Position numbers and translations under genes: made by a program. DNA of 49,173 bases from a virus: IMG/VR virus record IMGVR_UViG_3300037153_000350, positions 1 through 49,173 of that record. One strand, 5' to 3'. Below, in pieces: positions 1 to 7,950 of the stretch. The notes beneath the pieces are model-generated. The model was not told the DNA's origin, searched no databases, and saw only the letters and a program-made list of their open reading frames with translations. The stretch's first letter is position 1, and each line of letters begins with the position of its first letter.

Positions 1-340
1 TCATCCCCCTCGGCGCCCTCCTGAGGGGCGCCAGAGCCGTCATCCCCCTCAGCGCGCTCCTGAGGGGCGCCAGAGCCGTCATCCCCCTCAGCGCGCTCCT
101 GAGGGGCGCCAGAGCCGTCATCCCCCTCGGCGCCCTCCTGAGGGGCGCCAGAGCCGTCATCCCCCTCAGCGCGCTCCTGAGGGGCGCCAGAGCCGTCATC
201 CCCCTCAGCGCGCTCCTGAGGGGCGCCAGAGCCGTCATCCCCCTCGGCGCCCTCCTGAGGGGCGCCAGAGCCGTCATCCCCCTCAGCGCGCTCCTGAGGG
301 GCGCCAGAGCCGTCATCCCCCTCAGCGCGCTCCTGAGGGG
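1..340 (-). repeat. 39-bp coding minisatellite, left part
   Basis: About 8.7 head-to-tail copies of a 39-bp unit, in frame with the minus-strand CobT-like gene, where each copy encodes 13 residues: S-G-A-P-Q-E-(R/G)-A-E-G-D-D-G. Units occur in two forms, GGCGCC (Gly) or AGCGCG (Arg) in the middle. The order from the left edge is G,R,R,G,R,R,G,R,R, a 117-bp higher-order period. Each unit also contains an imperfect GGCGCC..GAGGGGCGCC inverted repeat. The array runs off the window edge and resumes at the right end. Confidence 0.95.
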
Positions 341-1046
341 ATTGCTGGGGTTGTTTGGGTTGCTGGGGTTGTGACTGTTGGCGTTCCATGTCCGCGAGCC
401 GTTGTGCCAATGCTGCTACGTCCGCGGTGCTCCGACATTTCGGTAGCTCGCTTAATGCTTTTTGCACCAAATCGCGCACATTTGGGGAAAGCGATTTTTC
501 CAGTGTCCTTGCGCAGGGTATTACGTATTTGTTCCGTAATCTGCCGATTACCGCGGCGTAGTAGGGTGCGTTCAAGCGATCGTTGCCCATCGGCTTAACC
601 CTAGGGTCCTTGCGCCGGCGGTCGATTGCTTCAAAGTGCTTCCTGTCAACCAATGACGCCAACAGATTGCGCATATTGGGAAAGTGTGTGGCTTTAATTT
701 CTTTTGCTTCGATGCGTACATCCTCTAGCGCATTCGTCCAATGTTTCACACGCGCGCCAGCGTTAACAGCGTTTTCCCATGCGTTCCAATTAGTATGCAG
801 CACGTGGCAGCATTCATGCACGATATACGCGGTTAGACGATCCGCTTCCGCACGCGTCAGAATTAGTTCGGGCGGAAGGCTCGGCATATTCAACGTGACG
901 TGTGTGCGGCCCCATTTCACGCTCGCGGTATCGCCACCGTTTGTCGTGATACTGATATTTGACGCGGAATAGCCTGATCCGCGTCGCGCCAGAATTTTGG
1001 TTACAGTTTCACGCGTAGCTTGCACTACGTCGAAATAGCAAGGCAT
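1..1046 (-). CDS. CobT-like zincin/VWA protein, N-terminal part (runs off left edge)
   Basis: Partial gene read leftwards from ATG at 1046, with an AAAGGA ribosome site 8-9 bases upstream and 27 bases after the CobS-like stop. The 348 visible codons hold a zincin-like motif, HECCH at residues 77-81 followed by H84. N-A-L-E-D-V-R-I-E at about 105-113 could supply the third metal ligand (E108). This arrangement is known from the N-terminal domains of CobT-like and other VWA proteins that pair with MoxR-type ATPases. After residue 220 comes a Gln/Pro linker, then the acidic 13-residue repeats. No stop occurs before the edge. The C-terminal VWA domain is at 48016-49173, so this is one gene cut by the window ends. 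Metal binding and peptidase activity are inferred. The true role could be a chaperone-like adaptor rather than cobalt insertion. Confidence 0.88.
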   Translation of the reverse strand, partial: MPCYFDVVQATRETVTKILARRGSGYSASNISITTNGGDTASVKWGRTHVTLNMPSLPPELILTRAEADRLTAYIVHECCHVLHTNWNAWENAVNAGARVKHWTNALEDVRIEAKEIKATHFPNMRNLLASLVDRKHFEAIDRRRKDPRVKPMGNDRLNAPYYAAVIGRLRNKYVIPCARTLEKSLSPNVRDLVQKALSELPKCRSTADVAALAQRLADMERQQSQPQQPKQPQQSPQERAEGDDGSGAPQERAEGDDGSGAPQEGAEGDDGSGAPQERAEGDDGSGAPQERAEGDDGSGAPQEGAEGDDGSGAPQERAEGDDGSGAPQERAEGDDGSGAPQEGAEGD

Positions 1047-1073
1047 TGGCTTTGTCCTTTTACGTCTTGGTGT

Positions 1074-2543
1074 TCAGCTAAACTCGCGTGCGGCAGCACG
1101 CCCGGCAACGGTGGGATTAGTGTGTGTCGGATCGTCCGACGCTGTGGTGCTCGGATTAAGCGCTTTCGCGACCTCGCTCTTGTCATAGGCAAGGATGCAT
1201 TGTTGTCTTAACGTTTCCACGTCTTGTTCCGGTGCGCAATTTAATACTGCCGTGCAAAACGCCTCTTCGGCGTCATTGCCGTCAATCAAAGCTTCCGCCC
1301 ATGACAGCAATCTTCGCAAACCTATTCCGTGCGTCAGTGTCTGGTCATTGGCCGCAGCACGCGTTACCGAGGCACACTTAATTAACAATTCCGCCAATGC
1401 GGGTGGGCACTTAGTGTACGCAACGATAATATCGCGCTCCTGATCTTCTGACATATAGTCAAATTTCACACGCACGCCAAACCTATCTAAAAACGCAGCA
1501 TTCAGCCTGTTTGTATCAGTATATCCTTTTCGGCCACCACCGCCCGTGCCATTGGTGTTATCCGTTGCCAAAAATATCACACCATCCGCAACCCGCACGC
1601 GTCGGCCGGTTTCGGCGATGTATAACTCGCGATTTGCCAATACATTTTGCAGCACGAACAACGCGCCAGGACGCGCTACGCTGGGTTCGTCTAAACACAC
1701 CACGCAACCGGGTGTCTGTATCGCCATAGTCAGCTGTCCGTCTTGCCATGCCACTCCGCCATCGCTTGACGGCACGGTCATACCGACAAGTGTCGGCCCA
1801 TCTGTGGTATTATCGCATGAAATGATCGCACACGGGCGTCCGGTCTTGGCGGCAAGCTGGCGGGCAAACTCGGTTTTGCCCGTGCCAGCGGGACCATATA
1901 AATACACGTTCCGGCCGCGCGCGATCTGTGTCAGCGTCAACCCGGTTGCGGGAGGAAACACGTATTTGGTGTTGACCTTAGGTGTGTCCGGATGCGTGCC
2001 ATCCCATAGCTTTGTTGTTCTTTTCCCTAACGCGCCAGGAACCCCAAACAGTTCGCGCCATGTCTTTTCCTGTCCTGTGCACCGGGACACGGTAATCGGC
2101 ATTACACCTCCTGAGGTGGCAGCAGGCACAGGTATTTCCACAATTTCGGCCGGCTTGTGTGCGTCGCGGATCAGGTCACGTAACCTCGCGTCAAGTGCTG
2201 AAAACCCGTGATCTGATATGAGCGTGCGCAACGCGCGCATCTCAGTTTCGATCACCGTGTCCAAGCTTGTCCCGCTTGTCTCGGTGATTGGCGCGGTTTC
2301 GTTTTGATCCGTGGTTTCGTTTTCGTCTGGCATGTCCATGTCGCGCTCTTTGGTCACAAGGGCGCCAGCACGGATTACGCCGTCAACGTCGATACCGAGG
2401 ACACGTGCCATGGTTTGAAGCTGTGCCATGGTCGCGGTCCCTACGGTCACGCCCGGTATATCGTGCAGAACCCCGTCAATGTCGGGATGCGCGCGAAGCG
2501 CTTTGCGCAATGCGTTGCGCATGAGGATACTCTGTGCAGGCAT
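1074..2543 (-). CDS. CobS/MoxR-like AAA+ ATPase
   Basis: 489-residue AAA+ ATPase. Walker A is G-P-A-G-T-G-K-T (about 217-224), Walker B is V-V-C-L-D-E (281-286), sensor 1 is A-T-D-N-T (326-330) and an arginine finger D-R-F lies near 353-355. The spacing and the Gly-rich insert after sensor 1 fit the CobS/MoxR branch. CobS is the ATPase of aerobic cobaltochelatase, which works with CobT (VWA) and CobN. No CobN is present, and the partner gene next door is a VWA protein, so a MoxR-VWA remodelling pair is at least as likely as cobalt insertion. The N-terminal 160 residues are acidic and low complexity in part. Start at 2543 is supported by AAAGGA about 9 bases upstream. It heads a two-gene leftward unit with its own promoter. 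Confidence 0.9.
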   Translation of the reverse strand: MPAQSILMRNALRKALRAHPDIDGVLHDIPGVTVGTATMAQLQTMARVLGIDVDGVIRAGALVTKERDMDMPDENETTDQNETAPITETSGTSLDTVIETEMRALRTLISDHGFSALDARLRDLIRDAHKPAEIVEIPVPAATSGGVMPITVSRCTGQEKTWRELFGVPGALGKRTTKLWDGTHPDTPKVNTKYVFPPATGLTLTQIARGRNVYLYGPAGTGKTEFARQLAAKTGRPCAIISCDNTTDGPTLVGMTVPSSDGGVAWQDGQLTMAIQTPGCVVCLDEPSVARPGALFVLQNVLANRELYIAETGRRVRVADGVIFLATDNTNGTGGGGRKGYTDTNRLNAAFLDRFGVRVKFDYMSEDQERDIIVAYTKCPPALAELLIKCASVTRAAANDQTLTHGIGLRRLLSWAEALIDGNDAEEAFCTAVLNCAPEQDVETLRQQCILAYDKSEVAKALNPSTTASDDPTHTNPTVAGRAAAREFS

Positions 2544-2589
2544 AGGATTAATGTCCTTTCACTTGTCACCCGTGGTGTCGGGCGTGTTT

Positions 2590-2619
2590 CTTATACGCCA
2601 ACGTTTTGTTGTGTTGCAA
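2590..2619 (-). promoter_or_regulatory. sigma70-like promoter of the CobS/CobT-like operon
   Basis: On the minus strand TTGCAA (2614-2619) is followed after 18 bases by TATAAG (2590-2595). Predicted transcription starts near 2583, about 40 bases before the CobS-like ATG. The -10 is identical to that of the leftward early promoter at 41260-41288. Not tested experimentally. Confidence 0.55.
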
Positions 2620-2632
2620 GAGGGTTGTGCAC

Positions 2633-3064
2633 GTGCCAGCGGGAGGGTGGCGGGGCTCGCCTAACAGCCTTGAAGCTTTGTCCCGCTATCGCGTGCCGAT
2701 CGATCAGCAACCCAAGTGCGAGCGCTGCAACAAGCCACGCCTCAAGGGTGGGCGGTTTTGTCCAAGCCATGCCGGCTGGCGGAAGGCTGATCCGAGCAAT
2801 GGCCGGTTTGAGCGCAACGTGCTTGCCCGCATGAACTATGCGGGACGCTTGCCGGCGGAAATTACGCGCTTGCCGGTATGGCGAGCCATGGACAAGCTGC
2901 CGACTTCGCTGCGGTCCCCTGCGCGCTTGCGGCTTGTCCTGCTGTGGGACAAGCGGGAGGCGCACTGTCTAGCGTGGACTGCGGCTTTACGGGACGCACA
3001 ACGACTTGTGGACACGCACCCTGGATTGTCCCGCAAGTTGTCGTGGTATCTCCAGGACGCGTGA
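2633..3064 (+). CDS. small zinc-finger protein
   Basis: 143-residue protein with a Cys-rich motif near its N-terminus: C-E-R-C followed by C-P-S-H about a dozen residues later, a CxxC..CxxH zinc-binding pattern. Similar N-terminal knuckles (often ending in C-x-x-H-G-G) occur in phage terminase small subunits and HNH-type proteins, so a DNA-binding packaging or regulatory role is possible but unproven. The rest is basic and helix-rich. The start is uncertain: TTG 2606 opens the frame, but GTG 2633 has an AAGAGG site 9 bases upstream, and 2606 lies inside the divergent promoter region. It overlaps the following frame at its 3' end. Function not recognised beyond the zinc motif. Confidence 0.6.
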   Translation: MPAGGWRGSPNSLEALSRYRVPIDQQPKCERCNKPRLKGGRFCPSHAGWRKADPSNGRFERNVLARMNYAGRLPAEITRLPVWRAMDKLPTSLRSPARLRLVLLWDKREAHCLAWTAALRDAQRLVDTHPGLSRKLSWYLQDA

Positions 3065-3392
3065 TCTGGCAGCACCACGCAAGCGAATTACGCGCCCGAC
3101 CATTGGCGGGACAAAAGCAAAGGCGCCGGACGGACAACAGGACAAGGCGCCGCGATATGATGTCCGCGCGTCGCTCAGTTCGATGCTAGACGATCCGAAA
3201 ATCCTAGGCGCAGCGCGCGCTACAGCCGCGCGCACGCTGGCAGAAATGGACGGGATGATCGGCAAGCATCAGGAAGCGCCCGACCGTACGGCGGGCAAGG
3301 AAGAGGTGGCCTTGTCCCGCGATGAACTACAGCAAGAGCTTGACCGACTTCGCGCCCATTGTGCCGCACGTGCGGCACAGGACAAAGGCTAA
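3006..3392 (+). CDS. hypothetical helical protein, possible terminase small subunit partner
   Basis: 128-codon frame opening at TTG 3006, overlapping the zinc-finger gene by 59 bases. The convincing part begins near 3060 and contains the segment S-M-L-D-D-P-K-I-L-G-A-A and a C-terminal amphipathic helix (L-S-R-D-E-L-Q-Q-E-L-D-R-L-R). No good ribosome site precedes the TTG. A CTG near 3067, eight bases after AGGAC, or coupling to the upstream gene are alternatives. Together with the upstream zinc-finger frame it may form a split small terminase or regulator, but no defining motif was recognised. A 20-bp perfect palindrome lies inside its last codons. Confidence 0.45.
   Translation: MWTRTLDCPASCRGISRTRDLAAPRKRITRPTIGGTKAKAPDGQQDKAPRYDVRASLSSMLDDPKILGAARATAARTLAEMDGMIGKHQEAPDRTAGKEEVALSRDELQQELDRLRAHCAARAAQDKG
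3360..3379. other. 20-bp perfect palindrome
   Basis: TGTGCCGCACGTGCGGCACA reads identically on both strands with no loop. It lies in the last codons of the 3006-3392 gene, before the gene-poor leader. A perfect loopless palindrome of this length suggests a site for a dimeric DNA-binding protein. The half-site GTGCCG also recurs three times in the non-coding stretch 33660-34005. Confidence 0.6.
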
Positions 3393-3708
3393 GCCTTTGT
3401 CTCGCAACACATTTGGCTTCCTTGTCAAGGTAAAGGACAAGGATGAGCGCTTGTCCCGCTTGTCCGCGAGCGCTTGGCTCCGGCCTTTCGCCCCCCTCCG
3501 GGGTCCCGCCCGGCCGCGCATATCCCCATGATGGACGCACCGGCCCAGCGCGGAGTTTACCAACTTTCGGTTCGCTGTCGAAAAGACACCCGCGCTTTAT
3601 CTAGCGGTTGACCGTTTCAGGAGGAAAAAGACTTTGCCATAGGTTTCAAGGCACATTGAACGGTCCTGTGTTTGTCCTGTAGTGTCCGCTTCGGGTAGGA
3701 GGACGCGC
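3393..3708 (+). promoter_or_regulatory. gene-poor leader upstream of the virion operon
   Basis: No convincing gene. It contains several GGACAA/TTGTCC hexamers, a TTGACC (3608-3613) followed by AGGAGG (3619-3624) that serves no visible gene, and a possible weak promoter: TTGAAC 3656-3661, 16 bases, TGTAGT 3678-3683. The ribosome site for the first fibre gene, AGGAGGA, is at about 3697-3703. Likely holds the late promoter, but the exact one is not certain. Confidence 0.35.
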
Positions 3709-5388
3709 ATGTCCATCACGCTTAGGCACCGTCGCCTTGCACGGGATGGAACAGCGGCGCAGTCGGCACCCATGCCGGCGCCGCCGGTGCGGGGGTTTTC
3801 CTTCACCGACTGGCAGGTCAACAACCCCACCGCCCCGCCGCCGGGGGACAAACTCGACAGCGAGTTCGACCGCGCCGATCAGGCCATTACGAACACGATC
3901 ACTTGGGCGAATACTTCGCTGAATAACGACGGGACCTTGCGCGCGGCGAGCGTGGGATCAGCGCAATTAGTCCCTGGTTTGTTCGATAGTGTCGCGGATG
4001 ACGCGATTTCTGAGGTTCAGCCACTGGTAGACGAGGCGACCGCGGCGAGTTCGAGCGCGCTGGCTTCGGCTGATGCCGCGGCGACCTCGGCCACGACGGC
4101 ACAAACCCAGGCAGACGCGGCTTCAGGCCGGGCCGGTGACGCCGAAGACGCCGCGGCCGTGGCCCAAGCCGCCGCCGGGCAGGCGGTGACCGCGGCCAAT
4201 GCCGCGGCGGTTTCGGAGAATAATGCCGCCAATTCCGACAATCACGCGACTTTGGCGCAGAATACCTGCGATGACTACGCCGACGTGTGTCAGGCGTGGG
4301 CCGAGCACATGCCCGACCCGATCCCGCCGAACATCCTGGCGGTGATGGGGGTGACCGGGGATCACTGGTCTTCGCGCTGGTGGGCGACCCGCGCGCAGGC
4401 CGCGTTCGGGTCGCTGGCGGAGCTTTATCTCGGGGTTTCCGACACACCCCCGACCACGACACAGACCGGACAACCCATTCCGACCGGGGCGATCTACTAT
4501 AACTCTACGCTTCAGCAACCATTCGTTTGGGACGGGCAGGAATGGCGGCCTTTTTACGCGCCGACCAAGGCTTTGACCCTCGGGTTAACTTACGCTGCCG
4601 TGTCAAATCAAACGAATTTCGTCCTAACTGCGCCTGATTTAGCGGGTAATACCTACGCGATCAGCGTGACTAATCCCGAGCCGATTGAAGTCTTGATCAA
4701 CGGAGTGAGGCAAGTCGAAACCCAGGGCGCCCTCGCCGGTGACTTTAGTTTGGACCCGTCTACTTCGACCGTTGTCTTTACCAAGGGTCTTCTCGTCGGT
4801 AGCTTAGTTCAGATCGACATTCTGGCTCCGGCCTCGACACTGGCGCCGTCTTCGGTAACCACCGAGCAGTTACTTGATTTCGATATTGACCCCGCGACCG
4901 GGAACCCAGGTCAGATCGATGGTGCACGGACTACGTTCCCATTGGCCGATGCGACGACAAGAGACCTCATCACAATTGCGCGAGCGACGGAAATCCTGGT
5001 TTTGCTCGACGGTGTGGTCCAGAAACCGGGCAACGATTACAACGTGACATCGGCCTCTGGAGCCAGTTCCATCGTTTTCGGCGAGGCTCCGGTGGTGGGC
5101 GCGCAGGCATGGGCGCTCTGGTATGCCCCCGAAGGCGTCGCCGCGCGCGCGACCCCCACGGTAGCTCGCGCAATGGCGCCCGCGGCGGCGGCTGAGGTCG
5201 CGCCGTGCTTTTGTCCCGTGGGCATGGTGGTGACCTCGTTCTTGTCCCCGTCGCGCACGCTCTCTCAGCCCGGTGGTGAGAACTGGCGTGCCCTCGATGG
5301 GTCCTCGATTGCCGGCACCAGACTCGCCGAGCTTTTGGGCACGGATTTCCTGCCCGAGCAGGTCAACGCTTACGTGCGGGTGAACTGA
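3709..5388 (+). CDS. tail fibre / collar protein
   Basis: 559-residue fibre-type protein. The N-terminal region (F-T-D-W-Q-V-N-N-P-T) looks like the virion attachment segment of phage fibres. Residues about 100-200 are an Ala/Ser/Asp-rich coiled coil (A-A-A-T-S-A-T-T-A repeats), as in trimeric fibre shafts. The middle has T7-gp17-like beta segments (I-E-V-L-I-N-G-V, I-L-V-L-L-D-G-V). The C-terminal 60 residues (P-V-G-M-V-V..W-R-A-L-D-G-S) resemble a phage tail-collar domain, ending abruptly. Start ATG 3709 is preferred over GTG 3682 because AGGAGGA lies 6-7 bases before it. First gene of the rightward virion block, 3 bases from the next gene. Confidence 0.8.
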   Translation: MSITLRHRRLARDGTAAQSAPMPAPPVRGFSFTDWQVNNPTAPPPGDKLDSEFDRADQAITNTITWANTSLNNDGTLRAASVGSAQLVPGLFDSVADDAISEVQPLVDEATAASSSALASADAAATSATTAQTQADAASGRAGDAEDAAAVAQAAAGQAVTAANAAAVSENNAANSDNHATLAQNTCDDYADVCQAWAEHMPDPIPPNILAVMGVTGDHWSSRWWATRAQAAFGSLAELYLGVSDTPPTTTQTGQPIPTGAIYYNSTLQQPFVWDGQEWRPFYAPTKALTLGLTYAAVSNQTNFVLTAPDLAGNTYAISVTNPEPIEVLINGVRQVETQGALAGDFSLDPSTSTVVFTKGLLVGSLVQIDILAPASTLAPSSVTTEQLLDFDIDPATGNPGQIDGARTTFPLADATTRDLITIARATEILVLLDGVVQKPGNDYNVTSASGASSIVFGEAPVVGAQAWALWYAPEGVAARATPTVARAMAPAAAAEVAPCFCPVGMVVTSFLSPSRTLSQPGGENWRALDGSSIAGTRLAELLGTDFLPEQVNAYVRVN

Positions 5389-5391
5389 CCC

Positions 5392-7950
5392 ATGAAACCG
5401 TTCGATCTAGCGCAGGCGGCGGGCAAGGGTATTAGCGTCCTGCCCGATCTGACCACGGTGACGCCGCATGTGGGCGACGTGCTGACGGTGCAGAGTTTCA
5501 CTGGCGGCAACGCGTTTCTCACTTATGCGCCTCCTGGTGGCATAGGCGCGGCGTATCTGCCTTTGAGCGGCGGCACGCTGACCGGTCCCTTGATTTTGGC
5601 CGCTGATCCTGTTGCTCCGCTTGGCGCCGCGACCCGGCAATATGTGGATAATGTTGTAAGCACTGAAACCGGTGCGTTTCTGCCGCTTACCGGTGGCACG
5701 CTCACCGGGCCGCTCAACGGCACCACGCTTGCCATGGCAGGCAACAGCACGATCGGTGGTGGCACCGGGATCGGCACGATCGCTCTTAACCCACTCGCCC
5801 AGGTCACGCCGTTCTCCGGGTTATCGCAGTTCCAGTGCAGTTATTTCCCCTCGGCCAGCGGCGGCACCTTCTCCCAGGTCACCACCAACGGACGGTTTGG
5901 CACGGGGATTTTCGGCGCTCCCAACGCCTTCGTCTGGGGATTGCTGTCTACGCTGAACTTCTCCGGAACTGGCGGCGTCGGCCAGCACGTCGCCATGTAT
6001 GGTCAGGGCATCCGCACCAACGCGATTGCGCAGCCCACGACCACGGTCGCGATCACCTTGGGCGCGCCGAGCGGGACGATATCAGTTACAGATATCACCA
6101 AGTTTGTCTATGACAATCAACCGATCCAGATCAACGGCAACCCCTACTACCAGGTCAGCCATACGGGCACGACCGGCGCCGGCACCATCACCCTCGACCG
6201 GCAGGTGAGCGTCGCTGACGGCACCGCCGGGAACACCGTCACCGGGCAGAACAATCCCGCCGTCTGGGCCGGCACGTTCGAGAGCATCGACGCCACCAAT
6301 CAGCCGAGTTCCAAAACCAACGCGCAGCTCTCGGTCGAGTTCGACCTGAAGGCTAACGGTGCCGATGACGGTGGCACTCTGCGCGACGGTGCGCCGTCGG
6401 GTATTCGGCAAATCCTTTCCCTCGTCGGCGTGAAACAGAACGCCGCCGGCGCTGATTGCGAAATTTCCAACGCCATCGGCCTCTATACCGACGGGCACAC
6501 GACGTTTAAGAAGTTCATTCACTTCGGCGGCCCGTGGAACCAGGCGGCGCTTGATCTGCGTCACGGCACGCAGCTCGCCGGGGCCAACACGCTCTGGATG
6601 GCGTCGGGACAAACCATCGCCTTCGATGCCAACGCTGTATCTCAACTCTGGGGTGACGGCACCAGCCTGAACGCTTCATCGCCCCTGATCGCGCAGAACA
6701 GCGTGACCGCGACCGGGGGCGCGCAGTGGGGTACGTCAAACTTCGGCCTCGCGCTGAACGTGCGCACCGCTGGCCGCAATCCGGCGATTGGCCTCGCCGA
6801 TAGCGCCGGGAGTAACTATTTCGCTCTGGTCAACGGCAGCGGGACGTTTCAAGTCGCGGCGGCGCCGGCGCCGGGTGACACCACGACCCCGCCGACCACG
6901 TTGCTGGCGCTCAATCGTGCTACCGGCGTGTTGACGCTGAAGGCCGACCCGGTCGGTAATCTCGACGCCGCGACTAAGCAGTATGTGGATAGTCACACGG
7001 GTGCGGGCACCTACCTGCCGCTCGCCGGCGGGGCACTCACGGGCGGTATCAGCTTCGGCTCGCAGCTCGCTGCATCAATCACCGACCTGACGAGACATAT
7101 CGCCCTGTTCGGCACGAATTTTGGTTTCAGCGTCACCAGCGGGCGGTTGAATTACAACGTGCCGGCGGGCAGTGCGCATACTCTGGTGATTGGCGGCACC
7201 GACACCCTGATCGTGGCAGCAGGAACGACCACCATCAACCAGGGTAATCTGGTGATCGCCGGCTCAGTGACCACGAACGCCGGAGCACAGTGGACCAGCT
7301 CGAACTTTGGTCTGGCTGCGAACGTCAAAGCGTTCGGGCGCAATCCGGCGATCGGCCTTGCTGATAGCACGAGTGCCAACTATTTCGCCTTGATTAATAA
7401 CGCCGGGAACCTTCAAATTGCCTCGGCGCCGGCGCCGGGCGACACCACGACCGCACCAACAACGCTAGTTTCGGTCAACCGCAGCACCGGCGTGGTGACA
7501 CTGCATGCCGATCCGGTGGCCAACCTGGATGCCGCCACCAAGCAGTATGTCGATACCAAGGCCGGAACCTACCTGCCGCTTACTGGCGGCACGCTCATCG
7601 GTCCGCTCAGCGGCACGACGCTCGCCATGTCGGGCGCGGTCACCGCCGGATTGAATATCAACAAGATCGCTCTGGTTCCCGCCAACAGTGGCGGCACACC
7701 ACAAATCCAGGCGGGCGGCCTTGATGCCAATTGCAACCTGTCGATTTCCGCATCGGGAACCGGGTCGCTCATCATCGTCCCGCCCCTGTTGCTGCAATCC
7801 GTGTCCGGCCCGTCGATCCGTTCCGGCACCGGTGCTGCAACCGGCACACAGCCATCGGGGAGCTTGTGGATCAGGACCGATGGGAGTGCCGGCGCACGCA
7901 TCTATGTCAGTCAGGGCGACGGCACCTGGACACCGATTGCGAGCGTGTGA
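5392..7950 (+). CDS. long repetitive tail fibre protein
   Basis: 852 residues, strongly repetitive. The fibre motif (Y/F)-L-P-L-(S/T/A)-G-G-(T/A)-L-T-G occurs four times, and A-D-P-V-x-x-L-x-A-A-T-x-Q-Y-V-D three times. These blocks are typical of phage fibre shafts built from stacked beta-strands. A 91-residue segment is duplicated (6718-6990 and 7282-7554). The C-terminus ends in a short motif (S-L-W-I-R-T-D-G..G-D-G-T-W) seen at fibre tips. No enzymatic domain seen. It starts 3 bases after the first fibre gene and its stop overlaps the next start by one base, so the three fibre genes are co-translated. Probable receptor-binding apparatus. Confidence 0.85.
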   Translation: MKPFDLAQAAGKGISVLPDLTTVTPHVGDVLTVQSFTGGNAFLTYAPPGGIGAAYLPLSGGTLTGPLILAADPVAPLGAATRQYVDNVVSTETGAFLPLTGGTLTGPLNGTTLAMAGNSTIGGGTGIGTIALNPLAQVTPFSGLSQFQCSYFPSASGGTFSQVTTNGRFGTGIFGAPNAFVWGLLSTLNFSGTGGVGQHVAMYGQGIRTNAIAQPTTTVAITLGAPSGTISVTDITKFVYDNQPIQINGNPYYQVSHTGTTGAGTITLDRQVSVADGTAGNTVTGQNNPAVWAGTFESIDATNQPSSKTNAQLSVEFDLKANGADDGGTLRDGAPSGIRQILSLVGVKQNAAGADCEISNAIGLYTDGHTTFKKFIHFGGPWNQAALDLRHGTQLAGANTLWMASGQTIAFDANAVSQLWGDGTSLNASSPLIAQNSVTATGGAQWGTSNFGLALNVRTAGRNPAIGLADSAGSNYFALVNGSGTFQVAAAPAPGDTTTPPTTLLALNRATGVLTLKADPVGNLDAATKQYVDSHTGAGTYLPLAGGALTGGISFGSQLAASITDLTRHIALFGTNFGFSVTSGRLNYNVPAGSAHTLVIGGTDTLIVAAGTTTINQGNLVIAGSVTTNAGAQWTSSNFGLAANVKAFGRNPAIGLADSTSANYFALINNAGNLQIASAPAPGDTTTAPTTLVSVNRSTGVVTLHADPVANLDAATKQYVDTKAGTYLPLTGGTLIGPLSGTTLAMSGAVTAGLNINKIALVPANSGGTPQIQAGGLDANCNLSISASGTGSLIIVPPLLLQSVSGPSIRSGTGAATGTQPSGSLWIRTDGSAGARIYVSQGDGTWTPIASV
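6718..7554 (+). repeat. internal duplication in the fibre gene (two 273-bp copies)
   Basis: Copy 1 at 6718-6990 and copy 2 at 7282-7554, offset 564 bp, in the same frame. The copies share G-A-Q-W..S-N-F-G-L-A, G-R-N-P-A-I-G-L-A-D-S and A-P-A-P-G-D-T-T-T, but are diverged at many codons, so the duplication is not recent. Each copy ends at a Q-Y-V-D / L-P-L-x-G-G junction. Confidence 0.85.

Noticed and set aside
1-340. CRISPR array or terminal direct repeat of a linear genome
   Set aside because: Repeats are contiguous without spacers and keep an open frame encoding a 13-residue unit, so they are a coding minisatellite; a terminal repeat would not be built of 39-bp in-frame units.
3322-3531. 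69-codon plus-strand frame in the leader
   Set aside because: Overlaps the end of the 3006 gene, no ribosome site, low-complexity Arg/Pro end.
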